Below, one piece after another: positions 11,201-19,960 of a stretch of DNA of 64,000 nucleotides. The notes under the pieces were generated by a model. It saw only the letters and a list, made by a program, of their open reading frames with translations, ran no database searches and was not told the DNA's origin. The DNA comes from Diphasiastrum complanatum (taxonomy: Eukaryota > Streptophyta > Lycopodiopsida > Lycopodiales > Lycopodiaceae): contig CM055113.1 in the NCBI GenBank assembly GCA_029204225.1, forward strand, positions 34,626,557-34,690,556, read 5' to 3'. Every line of letters begins with the position of its first letter. Positions within the stretch are counted from its first letter, which is position 1. The position numbers were made by a program, and so were the translations under genes.

Positions 11201-12155
11201 ACTCTTTATGATATGTCATATGAGAAGTGGCTCCACTATCAATCCACCAAGGATCAATGTCTCCATGATTAGCCAACAAGCAAGATGACATAACAAAAGC
11301 ATCATTTGAAAGAAGCTCATCCCCACCCTCATCAATAGTTAGATTGGTTTGCTTTTCCCCTTGATCCCTCTTTTTCTTGAAACAATCACTAGCAAAATGC
11401 CCTTTGACTCCACAATAGAAACATTTTAGCTTAGATCTATCCTTCTTTTTGCCAAAAGTAGAGTGCTCACCTTGGTCTTGCCCTTTAGACCAATTGCTTT
11501 TACCTTTGCCCTTGAACTTGCCTTTAGAGAACATTGCCTCCTCTTCTCCTCCTTGAGATGTAGAAGATGCTCCCACTCTTGCTTGCAACCTGAATTCTTC
11601 AGCCAACAAGACCTCTTGCAAGTCTCCAACACTTGGTAAACATTTTTGGATAGCATAACTTTGAACAAGATTAGCATGATCATCCAACAAGCCATTGAGA
11701 ATCACTTGAACAAGCTCCTCATTATTTATGCCATCATTAATGCATGCTAACTCATCATTCAATGCTTTAACTCTCAAAACAAAAACATGTCCACTCTCAC
11801 TCTTCTTTTGCATACAAGAAAAGATTTGCCTTCTTAAAGTCAACACTCTAGAAGTAGACTTGGATTCATAAACCTTCTTCAAGGCTTCCCAAGCTTCACT
11901 AGATGATGTGCACTTACCAACCTCTTTGATAAGCTCATTTGTCACATTCATCTTGATCATGTGAAGGGCTTTCTTTGCCCTCTTGTCATACCTCAATTGT
12001 TCTTGAGGTGCCAAAGGTCTCTCCTCCACACCTACAACAATATCCATCAACTCATTCATCTCAAGCAAAGACTCCATCCTTACTTTCCAAGTAGAATAGT
12101 TGAGGGAGGTAAGCCTATCATTGCTTTCCAACATGTAGCCTCCATTTGTAGCCAT
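8205..12155 (-). CDS. Copia B gag-pol polyprotein, 1316 aa
   Basis: ATG at 12153-12155, chosen because it starts the conserved MATNGGYMLES gag N-terminus. Order: gag/UBN2 region (about 15-195); CCHC knuckle CFYCGVKGHFASDC (about 245); aspartic protease DSGATSHM (about 306); HHCC pre-integrase (HKRMGHLNYK to CEECALSK); integrase with HSDIHG, SDNGGEYIS and GVAERKNRT giving the D, D, E residues; reverse transcriptase with YVDD (IYVDDIILSGG); RNase H with DSDFAGD and SSSEAEYKAL. Length fits complete plant copia polyproteins. The TGA stop (8205-8207) lies in the first bases of the LTR. Product: the proteins needed for particle assembly, reverse transcription and integration. Confidence 0.97.
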   Translation of the reverse strand: MATNGGYMLESNDRLTSLNYSTWKVRMESLLEMNELMDIVVGVEERPLAPQEQLRYDKRAKKALHMIKMNVTNELIKEVGKCTSSSEAWEALKKVYESKSTSRVLTLRRQIFSCMQKKSESGHVFVLRVKALNDELACINDGINNEELVQVILNGLLDDHANLVQSYAIQKCLPSVGDLQEVLLAEEFRLQARVGASSTSQGGEEEAMFSKGKFKGKGKSNWSKGQDQGEHSTFGKKKDRSKLKCFYCGVKGHFASDCFKKKRDQGEKQTNLTIDEGGDELLSNDAFVMSSCLLANHGDIDPWWIDSGATSHMTYHKEYFSSLMAFDGDRKVIYTANDGECTIKGIGTIPISLSTHRNIELKDVLLIPSITKNLLSVSQMLDKGFKVEFDGDACLIKKGCSIIAKGKRQGKLFKLDACVVANQVGCMANEQMSIQEVWHKRMGHLNYKALEEIAKKEVVRGLPKSLTCLNHVCEECALSKSHRLPYTRSISRSKMPFSLLHSDIHGVTTISNGGAKMYVTFIDDFSRFCWVYLLKSKDEVFDVFVKFKVAIETQFTTKIKCLRSDNGGEYISNKFKAFCDEHGIKREYTCPRTPQQNGVAERKNRTLCESAKAMRLNANLPKPFWSDALLCANFLCNRWPSVVLEGKTPFEALFGMKPNVKFLRTFGCICYFNITLDDRTKEDPSSRKGIFVGYSEVSKAYRIYVPSIKKVFTSRDVIFDENNIPKVVSSDDGVVATNVLDDNGVDDTLDVDVEEASSSQIPRRTPRHKVKPSRLTYDGKGKQVVDGSNYAFLTSFDVPSCVDEARQKEEWIQAMDLEFEALMKNNTWRLVELPKGKSAIGCKWIFKVKTNQDGSINKLKARLVAKGYAQEHGIDYEETFAPVAKMVSIRVIISLATLYGWDLWQLDISNAFLNGDLEEEVYMEQPESYVSHSKPNHVCFLQKSLYGLKQAPRSWYARLNSFLLSQNFTMSEYDHSLYFRISANDVTILLIYVDDIILSGGNKEDIEDIKKALKKEFEVHDLGLLSYILGIEVIRTSQITFISQEKYAISILNRFHMVDANPIDTPMESHVKLTIRGNERSFEDITLYRKLIGSLIYLTITRPDLSYCVGRLSQFMQDPSIEHWKLGKRILRYISGTKDFGIVYRGSSPNLFGFSDSDFAGDLMDRKSINAHAIFIGDGAISWMSKKQATISLSSSEAEYKALTSCTKEMVWIKRMIMELHLLDFSESPIIFCDNLSAQSLASNPVFHARSKHIEVAYHFVREQVLAKEIKLEHVPSKECVADIFTKALGKDLFFKHRTSLGVLSKSMLKLVEEGV

Positions 12156-12764
12156 GTTGCAATGATTGATCTCTGATCTTTGACCTGTTCCAATGCACTA
12201 AGCACTCTCTTGAATCAACAAATGAAACACAAGAAGAAATCACAAAGATTTGGAACCTAAAACCTTACTTTTTCTCTCTTTTCCTCACTTTTTCCTCAAT
12301 TTTAGCCACTAGTTTTATGATTTCTTGATCAAACCAAGACCAAACCTCAATATACTTGCTTTTCCCTCACTCCTAAGATTGAAATACACTCTTGAATCAT
12401 TCAGCAAACTGAAAATCAGAGGGTTACATCAATTTTGAAGTTTTTGACATGAAGAAGCAAGAAATTGAATCAAAAAACTATATGCTAGAATGGAAAACTA
12501 ATAGGATCTTGTTGGATCTTGCATCTCCCTCTTTCCAAAACAAATTTTGTCTCCTTATTCTGATAAGTACAGAGGGAATTCGCCCTACTTCAATTGAAAT
12601 GCATACAAATGATGTTTTGATCACAAAGATCCAATTTCTACACATAAATCAACAAGATTTTTAGCTAGAAACTTGATTGGAATGCTACAAAAGCAAACTC
12701 GCCCACAAATCTCTTCTAAATCTGGCAAAACCTGCACATTTGGCCGCCTAATGCTCTGATACCA
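12156..12764 (-). other. Copia B untranslated leader and primer-binding site
   Basis: About 600 bases between the 5' LTR and the gag ATG. The minus-strand TGGTATCAGAGC at 12764-12753 is the primer site. No coding potential seen. Confidence 0.85.
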
Positions 12765-13417
12765 TGTGAAAAACTCAGATCCAAAAGATGCTAAAGTTTC
12801 ATAAAGATCTTGGCCATGGAAGTTATGCACATCTAGATTGAAAAAATGATAGAAATTGTGATGTTAAGCATACTAAACATCAACTAAACATCAAAATCTG
12901 ATCATAAGCTTCCACAAACAGAAACTTGCTGTCCCTGTCCGTACTTCAGAGCCTACAACCTGCATTTCACACGTGTGAAGCCATAGCAACAAAGAAATCA
13001 CAATTCTAGTGGCTAGAATGCAAGATATGAACAAAAAAGTGAGAGAGAAGAAGATGGATCTTCAAAGAGCATAACATTCATTCAATAGAATGAAAATGAG
13101 ATGTGTACATACTCGTGGAGATGGCTATTTATAGCAGCCATAGTGCCTCTTGGCCACTTGTCTTATGATAGGCTAAAATTGGGGTCCAATAGGATTCACC
13201 CATCTACCTAGAAATTTGGTCAAATAGGAATGCACCAAATTATGAGCCAATAGAAGAGCTCCACACTCGACCTCCTCTAATTAATGTGACCTCAAAAGTA
13301 GTGTACACATACTTTGGGCCTCTACATACATGTATGAACCTATCTCTAACTTTTATTTGGCCATAGGCCTACAAAATCTCAAGTTAGGAAAATACTACTA
13401 GTTGACAATTTTTCACA
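12765..13417 (-). repeat. 5' LTR of copia B
   Basis: 653 bases, apparently identical to the 3' LTR. Carries TTCACACGTGTGAA at 12966-12979. As the promoter-bearing LTR it reads leftward, antisense to gene X and in the same direction as the gene it interrupts. Confidence 0.97.
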
Positions 13418-13453
13418 CCACCCACAGCTGAATGAATCATTTTGCTGTGGTGA
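13418..13453 (-). other. Fusion gene copy A exon 3, 5' piece with catalytic Cys
   Basis: Acceptor TTTTGCAG precedes TCACCACAG. It encodes SPQQNDSFSCGW, the Gln and Cys signature of C48 peptidases. Copia B interrupts within the codon after the Trp. The five bases GGTGG (CCACC on plus) are duplicated, and the exon resumes at 7556. Confidence 0.85.
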
Positions 13454-14160
13454 CTGCAAAATAATTCAGCACAAAAGAAATCAATTATGAAACAGAATGA
13501 ATTAGAATGAAACAATTACATAAGAATACTGATTTCAAAATGCGATTAAGAAAGACAGAGTTTACCTCCAAACTCACGATCTCCCAGTCCACGGAATGGG
13601 GAACATCTGTAGGAATATATTTACTTAAATATGATAGATATATATCTACATCCTTATGCGTATTTTTTGTCAAATTCATCTTGACACAAAAAAATTTGAT
13701 ACTATTATTTACAGATCTCTTAATAGAGATTGGGTTTAAACTCCAGTGGTCACTACAAAATAAGATTGAAAGTACTTTAGCGAAAATTCTGAGAACTATT
13801 TAAATTGAAAATGTCAATGTTAATGCATAAAACAGGAAGAAGCACTTAATATATCCTTCTTGGTATGATAAGGAATGATTAGATACTTTGTTGCTGGTGT
13901 GAATCCACTTGTCAGACATTGTGACAATGTGTCATTATTCTCCTTGAAGGTCTGGAGCAGAAAGTTACTCAGCACCAGCAACTCGTTGGATGAATCTCTT
14001 GCAATGTCAAATTGCAAGAGTGTCAGCTCGGACTCTATCACAGGATCACGGATAGAAGTTTGTCTGTCTTTGAGATCCAAGCAATCTAAAACTCTAAAAT
14101 TAATACTAAAATCAAGTTCATCTAGTCTAAAATAAAAAGGAGTACCAATTTTATCTATAA
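13423..14160. repeat. Segmental duplication, copy A, part 2
   Basis: Aligns with 28472-29163. The match ends where copia E begins in copy B. Holds exons 1 (part), 2 and 3 (part) of the fusion gene. Confidence 0.9.
13566..13752 (-). other. Fusion gene copy A exon 2 (catalytic His)
   Basis: Starts after the acceptor TTTTGTAG and ends at a GT donor (13565-13564). The first codon completes Asn-Asp-His-Trp across the junction. The position usually holding the catalytic Asp (as in MDS) reads KMNL here and KMNS in copy B. No stop inside. The end DWEIVSLE leads into SPQQN of exon 3. Confidence 0.8.
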
Positions 14161-14487
14161 CATCCAATATGTCTTTCTCAAATCTAAGATACTCATCCGA
14201 ATCTATATATGTATAAAAATTTGGAGGAGGAGGTGGTGGATGTGTAGTATCTACAGGAATTAAAGTGGTATCCAAAACAGTTGTAGCTATATTTACAACA
14301 TTATCAACAACAACGTTATCTACAATTGATTCTGGGTCAGATTTCACAGAATCTGTGGTGTCTACGATCTTTGCTTTCTTTGGAGCTCTCTTGGGGGCAC
14401 TCTGCTTCCTAGGACGCTTCGTAGGAAGATCAGTCCTATCTACAGGTGTTGGCCTCGGAGCAGAAGGTTGAGATACGTGCAACCTAC
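13860..14487 (-). other. Linker and N-terminal part of the Ulp1-like domain (exon 1)
   Basis: Continuous with the H3 domain in one frame. A basic stretch (KRPRKQSAPKRAPKKAK) resembles a nuclear localisation signal. An acidic, Pro-rich spacer with a run of six prolines follows, then about 120 residues (SDEYLRFEKDILDVIDKIG onward) that I cannot assign, then KYLIIPYHT, the beta-strand that precedes the HW motif in Ulp1-type peptidases. Copy B matches the last third (28862-29160). Confidence 0.75.
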
Positions 14488-14782
14488 AGAACCTATCCCT
14501 CATTCTCATCAGGAGCTGAAAATCCTTGGGCATTATTGTGACTCTCTTGGAATGAATGGCAAGAAAAAATGAATCTTCGAAAAAAAGACTAAGGTAATCT
14601 TTAACAGCCTCTTGAAGGCACTGAAGAGCACTGGGTGTAAATCTGACCAGCTATCCGAGATCATTTCTTGTTATGTTTCGGACAGCACAGTAGAATGGAG
14701 CCCTTGGGATCAACAACGTAGTTGAATACTGGTATTTGCATATCTCATAGAGCCACCTGCTACGGTTGCGCATTCTATGTCT
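14488..14782 (-). other. Histone H3-fold domain of the fusion gene
   Basis: The frame aligns end to end with the H3 core: alpha-N (YEICKYQYSTTLLIPRAPF against REIRKYQKSTELLIRKLPF), alpha-2 (ALQCLQEAVKDYLSLFFED) and the C-terminal block AIHSKRVTIMPKDFQL, 14 of 16 identical to canonical H3. The segment between alpha-1 and alpha-2 is one residue longer than canonical H3, and IPRAPF resembles the IP-x-APF form of some plant CENH3 proteins. So it is a divergent H3, possibly CENH3-like. One in-frame TAG (14651-14653) lies just before LVRFTPSA. Upstream the frame stays open only to about 14845. Confidence 0.85.
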
Positions 14783-14804
14783 AGTAGGAGGGGTAATGGC
14801 CACC

Positions 14805-14899
14805 GCAGGGAGAAGTCCCTCCTGGTCTGCTTTCTCCTATCCATGGATGAGCCAGGAGAGAAGAAGTCCCTCCTGGTCTGCTTTCTCCTATCCATGGAT
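14805..14899 (-). repeat. 51-bp tandem repeat coding a 17-aa basic unit
   Basis: Two copies of a 51-base unit (start points 14813 and 14864). In one minus frame (14710-14895) it reads MDRRKQTRRDF twice, separated by FSPGSS. The repeat is exactly 17 codons long. It lies just upstream of the H3-fold frame but in a different frame. It could be a decayed basic histone tail joined by a frameshift, or chance coding of a non-coding repeat. Confidence 0.55.
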
Positions 14900-14984
14900 G
14901 TGTACTATGCAATAGCGGACTTGCGTACGACGGGGAGGATGAGAACAGAAGGGTGATAAAAAGATGCTTGATCCTTCTTATGCT

Positions 14985-15290
14985 TTTTTGTCACAGCCAA
15001 AGCTCTCTACCTTTTCACCATAGCCAGGGCTTGGAGAAAAAGTTGAGCATTGGACAAAAAGGTGAGCACCATAGCCAGCATTCAAAAGTTTACTAGTTTT
15101 TCTTTGATACATTTGTATTTATTGTTGTTTATGTTCTTTTGTCACAGCCAAAGTTCTTTACCTTCTCACCATAGCCAGGGCTTGAGCAAAAAGTTGAGCA
15201 TTGAACACAAAGGTAAGTACCATAGCCAACATTCAAAAGTTTACTTGTTTTGTTTTGTTATATTTGTCTTTATTGTTGTTTATGTTTCTT
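14985..15290. repeat. Two tandem copies of a 151-bp unit
   Basis: The unit begins near TTTTGTCACAGCCAAAG at 14987 and again at 15138 (TCACAGCC at 14991 and 15142, period 151). The copies differ at scattered bases. No gene recognised. Confidence 0.8.
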
Positions 15291-15337
15291 TCTCTCTCTC
15301 ATTGACACTCTTTTGTTTTGTATCAGAGTTAAAGCTT

Positions 15338-15445
15338 TTCAAAAGCTTGAGGTAAAGCTATTCAAAAGCTTGTAAACCTTTTCAAAGAGAGCATGAGAAA
15401 GCTTCTCAAAGGGAGTAAAGCTATTTAAAAGGGTGTAAAGCTTGG
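15338..15445. repeat. Degenerate short repeats of AAAGCTxTTCAAAAGCTT type
   Basis: Several imperfect copies of a motif of roughly 20-25 bases rich in AAAGCTT. Function unknown. Confidence 0.5.
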
Positions 15446-15516
15446 AGTAGGGCTAAGAGTAAAGTAAGTTTTTTGTAAACCTTGATGACTCTCTATCCTT
15501 TTATCTCTCTCATTGA

Positions 15517-16034
15517 CACTCTTTCAAAAAATTTGCGGATATTTATTCACAATTCTTTTGGCAAAAATTGCCAAAACAATTGCGGAAATTCATTTTTGCA
15601 ATTTTTTTTCAAAATAGTGTATAAAATTGCGAAAAATAAATCCGCAATTTATTTTTTATTGCGGATTTAGTTTTTGCAATTTTTTGACACTATTTTGAAA
15701 AGAAATTGCAAAAATGAATTTTCGCAATGTTTTTGACAATTTTTGCCAAAAAAATCTGGCAAACAAATTGCGGAAACAAATTGCGGAAATAAATCCGCAA
15801 TTATTATGCCAAAAAATTGCTGGTGGGTTTTCGCAATTTTTTTTATTGTTAATTTAGCAAAAAAATTGTAAAAAATTAGCCAAAAAAATTGCGGGACCGA
15901 AATTGCGAAATTGCCAAAAAAAATTACGGAAATCGTTTCCGCAATTCTTTTGGCAAAAAATGATAAAAATTGCAAAAATTTCTGAAATTTTTGCCATTTT
16001 TTTTTCGCAATTTCTGTCACATTTTCTTGTAGTG
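15517..16034. mobile_element. AT-rich foldback element with CACTA-type terminus
   Basis: The right end reads, on the minus strand, CACTACAAGAAAATGTGAC, typical of plant CACTA-family ends. A left CACT is at 15517, but the following bases match poorly. Inside, 15561-15620 and 15687-15748 form a long inverted repeat centred near 15654, and TTGCGGAAAT/ATTTCCGCAA motifs recur throughout. No transposase; open frames across it are low-complexity artefacts. Best read as a non-autonomous hairpin element. A target duplication was not found. Confidence 0.6.
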
Positions 16035-16697
16035 ATGGGTGGCTATTTATTGGAATCAAGTGAGAGACTCACTTCACAAATTATTCCATTTTAATAGTGA
16101 GGATGGAATCACTCCTAGTGATCCATGACCTCTTTGACATAGTTCTAGGAGTTGAGGAAGAGTCTCAAGCTGCCCAAGAACAAACCAAATACAAGAAGAG
16201 AGAGCTCAAGTGTTTCTTTTGTGAGAAGAAAGGACACTTTGTCTCAGACTGTTACTTGAAGAAGAATCAACAAGCAAATGGAGATCAAGGGAACATTGCT
16301 CAAGAGGAAGAAGATGAGGATGGATTCAACACATCCTTAATGGTTGCATCTACACCAACTTCAAGTCAAGACACATGGTGGATAGATAGTGGGGCTAGTT
16401 CTCACATGTCTTTTAACAAGCATATTTTTCTACTCTTCTTTGTTGTAATGACTCTAAGAAGTCAATATACATTGCTAGTAATCAAGAATGCAAGATAGAT
16501 GGTATAGGATCTATTCCTCTTTGTTTAGGCACATCTAAAAAGATAGATCTAGATAATGTTTTGTATGTTCCTACCATTTCAAGAAACTTGCTTAGTGTAG
16601 GACAATTAATGGACAATGGACTAGATGTACATTTCAATAATGGAGTTTGTTCCATCTTCAAAAATGATAAGTGCATAGCTAGTGGCATTAAGCAAGG
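16035..16697 (+). pseudogene. Copia gag-protease fragment of the element C family
   Basis: Begins at a gag ATG (GGYLLESSERLTS) directly after the foldback element. TAA/TAG follow at about 16090. Most of gag is deleted, with a jump to ELKCFFCEKKGHFVSDC near 16204. The protease motif WWIDSGASSHMSF is near 16377 with a frameshift after it, and the fragment stops in GIKQG at 16697. Close in sequence to 20556-21800 of element C. Confidence 0.85.
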
Positions 16698-18060
16698 TAA
16701 TGAAAAGTGACATTTCACCCAGGGATTCATGTAAATTGAGGTTACATGAAGGTGATGTTACTAGATTGTAGAGACCCAATAGGAAAATTTATCTCTTAGT
16801 ATACTTCTAAAAGTTGATGTAGTACTTCAGACAGAGATAGATAATTTGAGATTTATTCCATTTCTAAGTACTTATTTGATATTGAAGTCAGACTAAGGAT
16901 TAATTTTTAAGATAAATGTGAAAGTTAAAAGTTTGATTTGTTAGCTTTTGAACTTAATCTTCAGAATCATCTTGCAAGCCATTCATCATCTTTAATTTTG
17001 CCATCAATCACAGACTTTCGTAGTTCAAGTGACCAGTGGGTTTCTTTCCTTGCCTAACCTGAATTCAAGATCTAGTCAATCTAGCATCAAAGAGACAAAG
17101 TTAGTTGTCACGCGTAGGTTTGTTCCCATGGGAGCGATAGTATAGTTCAGATTTCAACATGAATGGAGGATCCAAATCTAACTCTAACATCCATTAACCC
17201 TAACCATTAACACTACACATCCATTAACACTATGCATCCACAACAAAGATAGCTTATTCTTTCTCTCTCTCCCTTTCTCTCTCATAAAAAGTATAATAAC
17301 ATACAATTCCAATAACATTCAGATCCAACAATTAGCAAAAACCAAAGAAAGCATGAGAGATGGATAAAAAGTGATAGAGAGCAAGGACATTCATCAATCC
17401 ATTCCTGAAGAGAACCAATCTGCTTTATTGAAATGAGGAAATGAACATGTGTAAGAGCTCGAGTTGGTCCCTTTTTATAATAGTGAAGAGGACCCTGGCC
17501 TCTGAATCCTATTGGTCCATTCCTGCCTCCCTAATTATTCAAATTTAAAAAAGAATGGGAACCATCCAAATTGGAGGGAAACCCAACTTTATTCACTAAC
17601 TTGACATTTAGGCCCTGCGACATTAAAAGTCCCGCAAAAAGACCTAAAGTCCTCTTATTGTCTTTTAACTAATCAAATAACTATGTGATCATTGGGTTGG
17701 ACTTACACACACAGGGTGCCAAACCCCTCTCACCTATTAACTAGGGTTAGGGTTGCCTTGGGATCCGCAAACTCTTCAGTATCCCCCACCAAAATTGGTG
17801 GCGGTCCCATGACACCTGCGAGATGCAGTTATTGGGGACATTTTTTGGCTTCGTGCGTACTGCACCTTCTCCATAAAATCGAGACGGACAGTAGTAAAAT
17901 CCAAACTGTGGGACAGAAAAAACAATGATGGGCTCCGGCAACCCACTTTGAGTCGTCCATGATGTGAAGCGAGATTCCCAGGAGCCTCTCATCATTGCTG
18001 CACGAAAGTATAAATGAGCAACCGACAGCTGATCTTTGATATTCTCTGAGGCCATCGGCT
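16698..18060. other. Unassigned non-coding stretch, possible degraded LTR
   Basis: No convincing coding region. 17420-17530 resembles a minus-strand LTR promoter region (TATAAAAAGG on the minus strand near 17475, plus an ATTGGACC-type context as in copia B). CT-rich and AACCCTAACC-like short repeats occur at 17190-17285. Ends and target duplications were not identified. Confidence 0.35.
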
Positions 18061-19096
18061 TATTTGGATCGAATGCCAGAGGAGAGAGACAATCGTCCCA
18101 TCTGGTTGATTCTAAATACCCACTTACATCCAATCACATGCATGTTGTTTGGTGGCTCCACAAGCTCCCATGTGTTATTTGATATCAAGGCTTCAAATTC
18201 TTGGGTCATTGCTTCAACCCACTCCTTGGATTGAAAAGCTTCTTGGACATCCTTAGGCTCTTCATCTGATATAAAAAGTGCATGATAGGAAGTTTCACCT
18301 TCCACTTGCCTTTCTTCATCATATGTGAGCCTCCTTGGCTCAGATCTTGCTCTTGTAGATCTTCTAGGTGTGGTAGCTTGAATTTGCTCTTTCTCAAGCC
18401 TCGGCCTCACCTCTTCTTGAACAGCATCAAGATTGATGATTGTAGATCTTACATGAGTCTCCTTGATCTATGCATCATCCAAGTTAAACTTCTGATCTTC
18501 ATGGAAGATCACATCTCTACTAACAACATTCTTGTTAGTAGAGGGCAAATAAATCTTGTATGTTTTTTTAGTGGATGCATATTCTACAAAAATTCCTTTT
18601 ACTGCACTAGGATCTTCCTTCTTCCTAGTTTCTAGAGGCACATGCACAAAGCATACACAGCCAAAAATCCTAAGATGATCTACCTTAGGCTTTTTCTTAT
18701 ACAACATCTCAAATGGTGTCTTTCCTCCTATTGCAAGATTTGGAAGCCTATTACAAAGATAGTTTGCACATGCAACTGCCTCTCCCCAAAATTCTTTAGG
18801 CAAAGAAGCTTCTAGCCTAATGGCTTTTGCACATTCACACAAAGTTCTATTTTTTCTCTCAGCAACTCCATTTTGTTGAGGATCATATGAACAAGAAAAC
18901 TTTCTTTGAATACCCTCTCTCTCACAAAAGACTTTAAACTTATTGGAAGTGTACTCTCCTCCACTATCACTTCTTAAAGCTTTTAACTTGAAAGGAAACT
19001 GCTTCTCTACATAAGCTTTGAAAGTAAGAAAAACATCATAGACCATGGCTTTTGAAGACAACATATAGATCCAAGCCTTATCTTGTATAATCATCT
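18061..19096 (-). pseudogene. Copia D, 3' part: integrase to start of RT
   Basis: Minus strand. 19096-18468 carries the integrase core ([41 protein letters not shown]). 18410-18100 carries the linker and RT start (EWVEAMTQEFEALISNNTW, CKWVFRINQ). Then similarity ends. The reading frame breaks near 18468 and at the element C insertion. The rest of D lies at 25398-26262, displaced by element C. Confidence 0.85.
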
Positions 19097-19960
19097 TGTT
19101 GAAAATTGTCACTTCTCACTTGACATTGGTTAGTGTAAATATTGATCAAACATTAGAATAATGTGATGATATGATTTCACACGTGTGGAGCATGTTCCCA
19201 CGTGTGAAAGGATGTACTTTTCATGCTTGTATATATCTAAATTGATTTTGTATCAATCTAGTTATTGTGAACATGATATGACTAGTTTTTTTAGTCAAGT
19301 TGACTAGTCACCTAGAAATTAGCTTTTCCTTGCATGTGCATGAGTAAATGCTCCCACATGGCAAGTGGATGTTCACACATGCGTATAGAGTACTAGAAGA
19401 TAAGAGTTGACCATTTTCCTTAGATCCTATTTTGTAGGAAATATTCCTATATTCTAGGAGACTAGCTTTTTGGATTTTAGCCATATTGTAGAAGGTCAAC
19501 TATTGGATAAGGATCAAGGATGAATCAAATGGATAGATCTGAGTGATGTGGCACTCTTCACACGTGTGAAGACCTGCTGGACTGTACCAGACTCGTGGAT
19601 GTACTTGATCCATAAAAGGATCATCATTTTGCTAAGAAGATTGATGAGACTTTTGCATTCTACACTTTTGTGAGATTCTAGTCATTTGTCTTGTGATTTC
19701 TATGAATGATTGCTATCTAGGATGATTGTACTTGTTGTTTCAGGTGCAGGCCATACTGTGGATAGTACTCCACACATGTGAAGGCCGCTCTCACTAATTA
19801 ATGATGTGCTGATACATTGCTCTTGCTTAAATCCAAGTGTAGTGAATCTAGATCAAGATCTAATGTGTAGAACTTGATAGATCCATTGATTAGGCAACCA
19901 ATAACTCTCTATGATTGTAAAGTACAGTTATTATTGTCCTAAAAACTGTAAAATTTATCA
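19097..19960 (+). repeat. 5' LTR of copia C
   Basis: 864 bases with several copies of the CACGTGTG palindrome: 19176-19188, 19196-19207 and the perfect TTCACACGTGTGAA at 19557-19570. Confidence 0.95.

Larger units (their letters stand above)
7552..13422 (-). mobile_element. Copia element B, structurally intact and probably active
   Basis: LTRs 7557-8209 and 12765-13417 are each 653 bases. I found no difference reading them side by side. They are flanked by CCACC at 7552-7556 and 13418-13422. The minus-strand primer site TGGTATCAGAGC lies at 12753-12764 and the polypurine tract GAAGAGGGAG at 8210-8219. One uninterrupted 1316-codon gag-pol frame lies between. It sits in exon 3 of the H3-Ulp1 gene. 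Identical LTRs, open frame and perfect target duplication point to very recent insertion. Confidence 0.97.
3061..14782 (-). pseudogene. Histone H3-like / Ulp1-like peptidase fusion gene, copy A (disrupted)
   Basis: Minus-strand exons, 5' to 3'. Exon 1, 14782-13860, encodes an H3-like fold, a basic Pro-rich linker, an unassigned segment and the start of a Ulp1-type domain ending IPYHT. Exon 2, 13752-13566, starts with the catalytic-type DHWSL. Exon 3, 13453-13423 plus 7556-7483, carries QQNDSFSCGW with the nucleophile Cys. Exon 4, 3183-3061, ends with TAA. Phases agree: exons 2, 3 and 4 are 187, 105 and 123 bases. Ulp1/SENP (C48) enzymes cleave SUMO-type conjugates; H3 folds sit in nucleosomes. 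Breaks: TAG at 14651-14653, lost donor at 13859-13858 (GA for GT), copia B inside exon 3, copia A in the last intron. The Asp expected after HW appears as Asn. The true 5' end is not resolved. Confidence 0.8.

Noticed and set aside
8205-12155. Plus-strand open frames opposite copia B (for example 9441-9758, 10150-10497)
   Set aside because: Shadows of the antisense gag-pol frame.
14265-14471. Plus-strand open frame opposite the fusion-gene linker
   Set aside because: Shadow of the Lys/Pro-rich linker read in antisense; no support.
14488-14782. That the H3-like domain is a separate histone pseudogene lying beside a Ulp1 gene
   Set aside because: The H3 C-terminal residues, linker and peptidase start share one open frame with no stop between 14533 and 13860; separate genes are still possible if an unseen intron or deletion created the join.
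15667-16059. A 130-codon minus-strand open frame across the AT-rich hairpin
   Set aside because: Composition is Phe/Lys/Ile low-complexity produced by the repeated TTGCGGAAAT motif; no domain.
17747-18133. A 128-codon minus-strand open frame left of copia D
   Set aside because: No family recognised, odd composition, and its start overlaps the D remnant; no splice or homology support.
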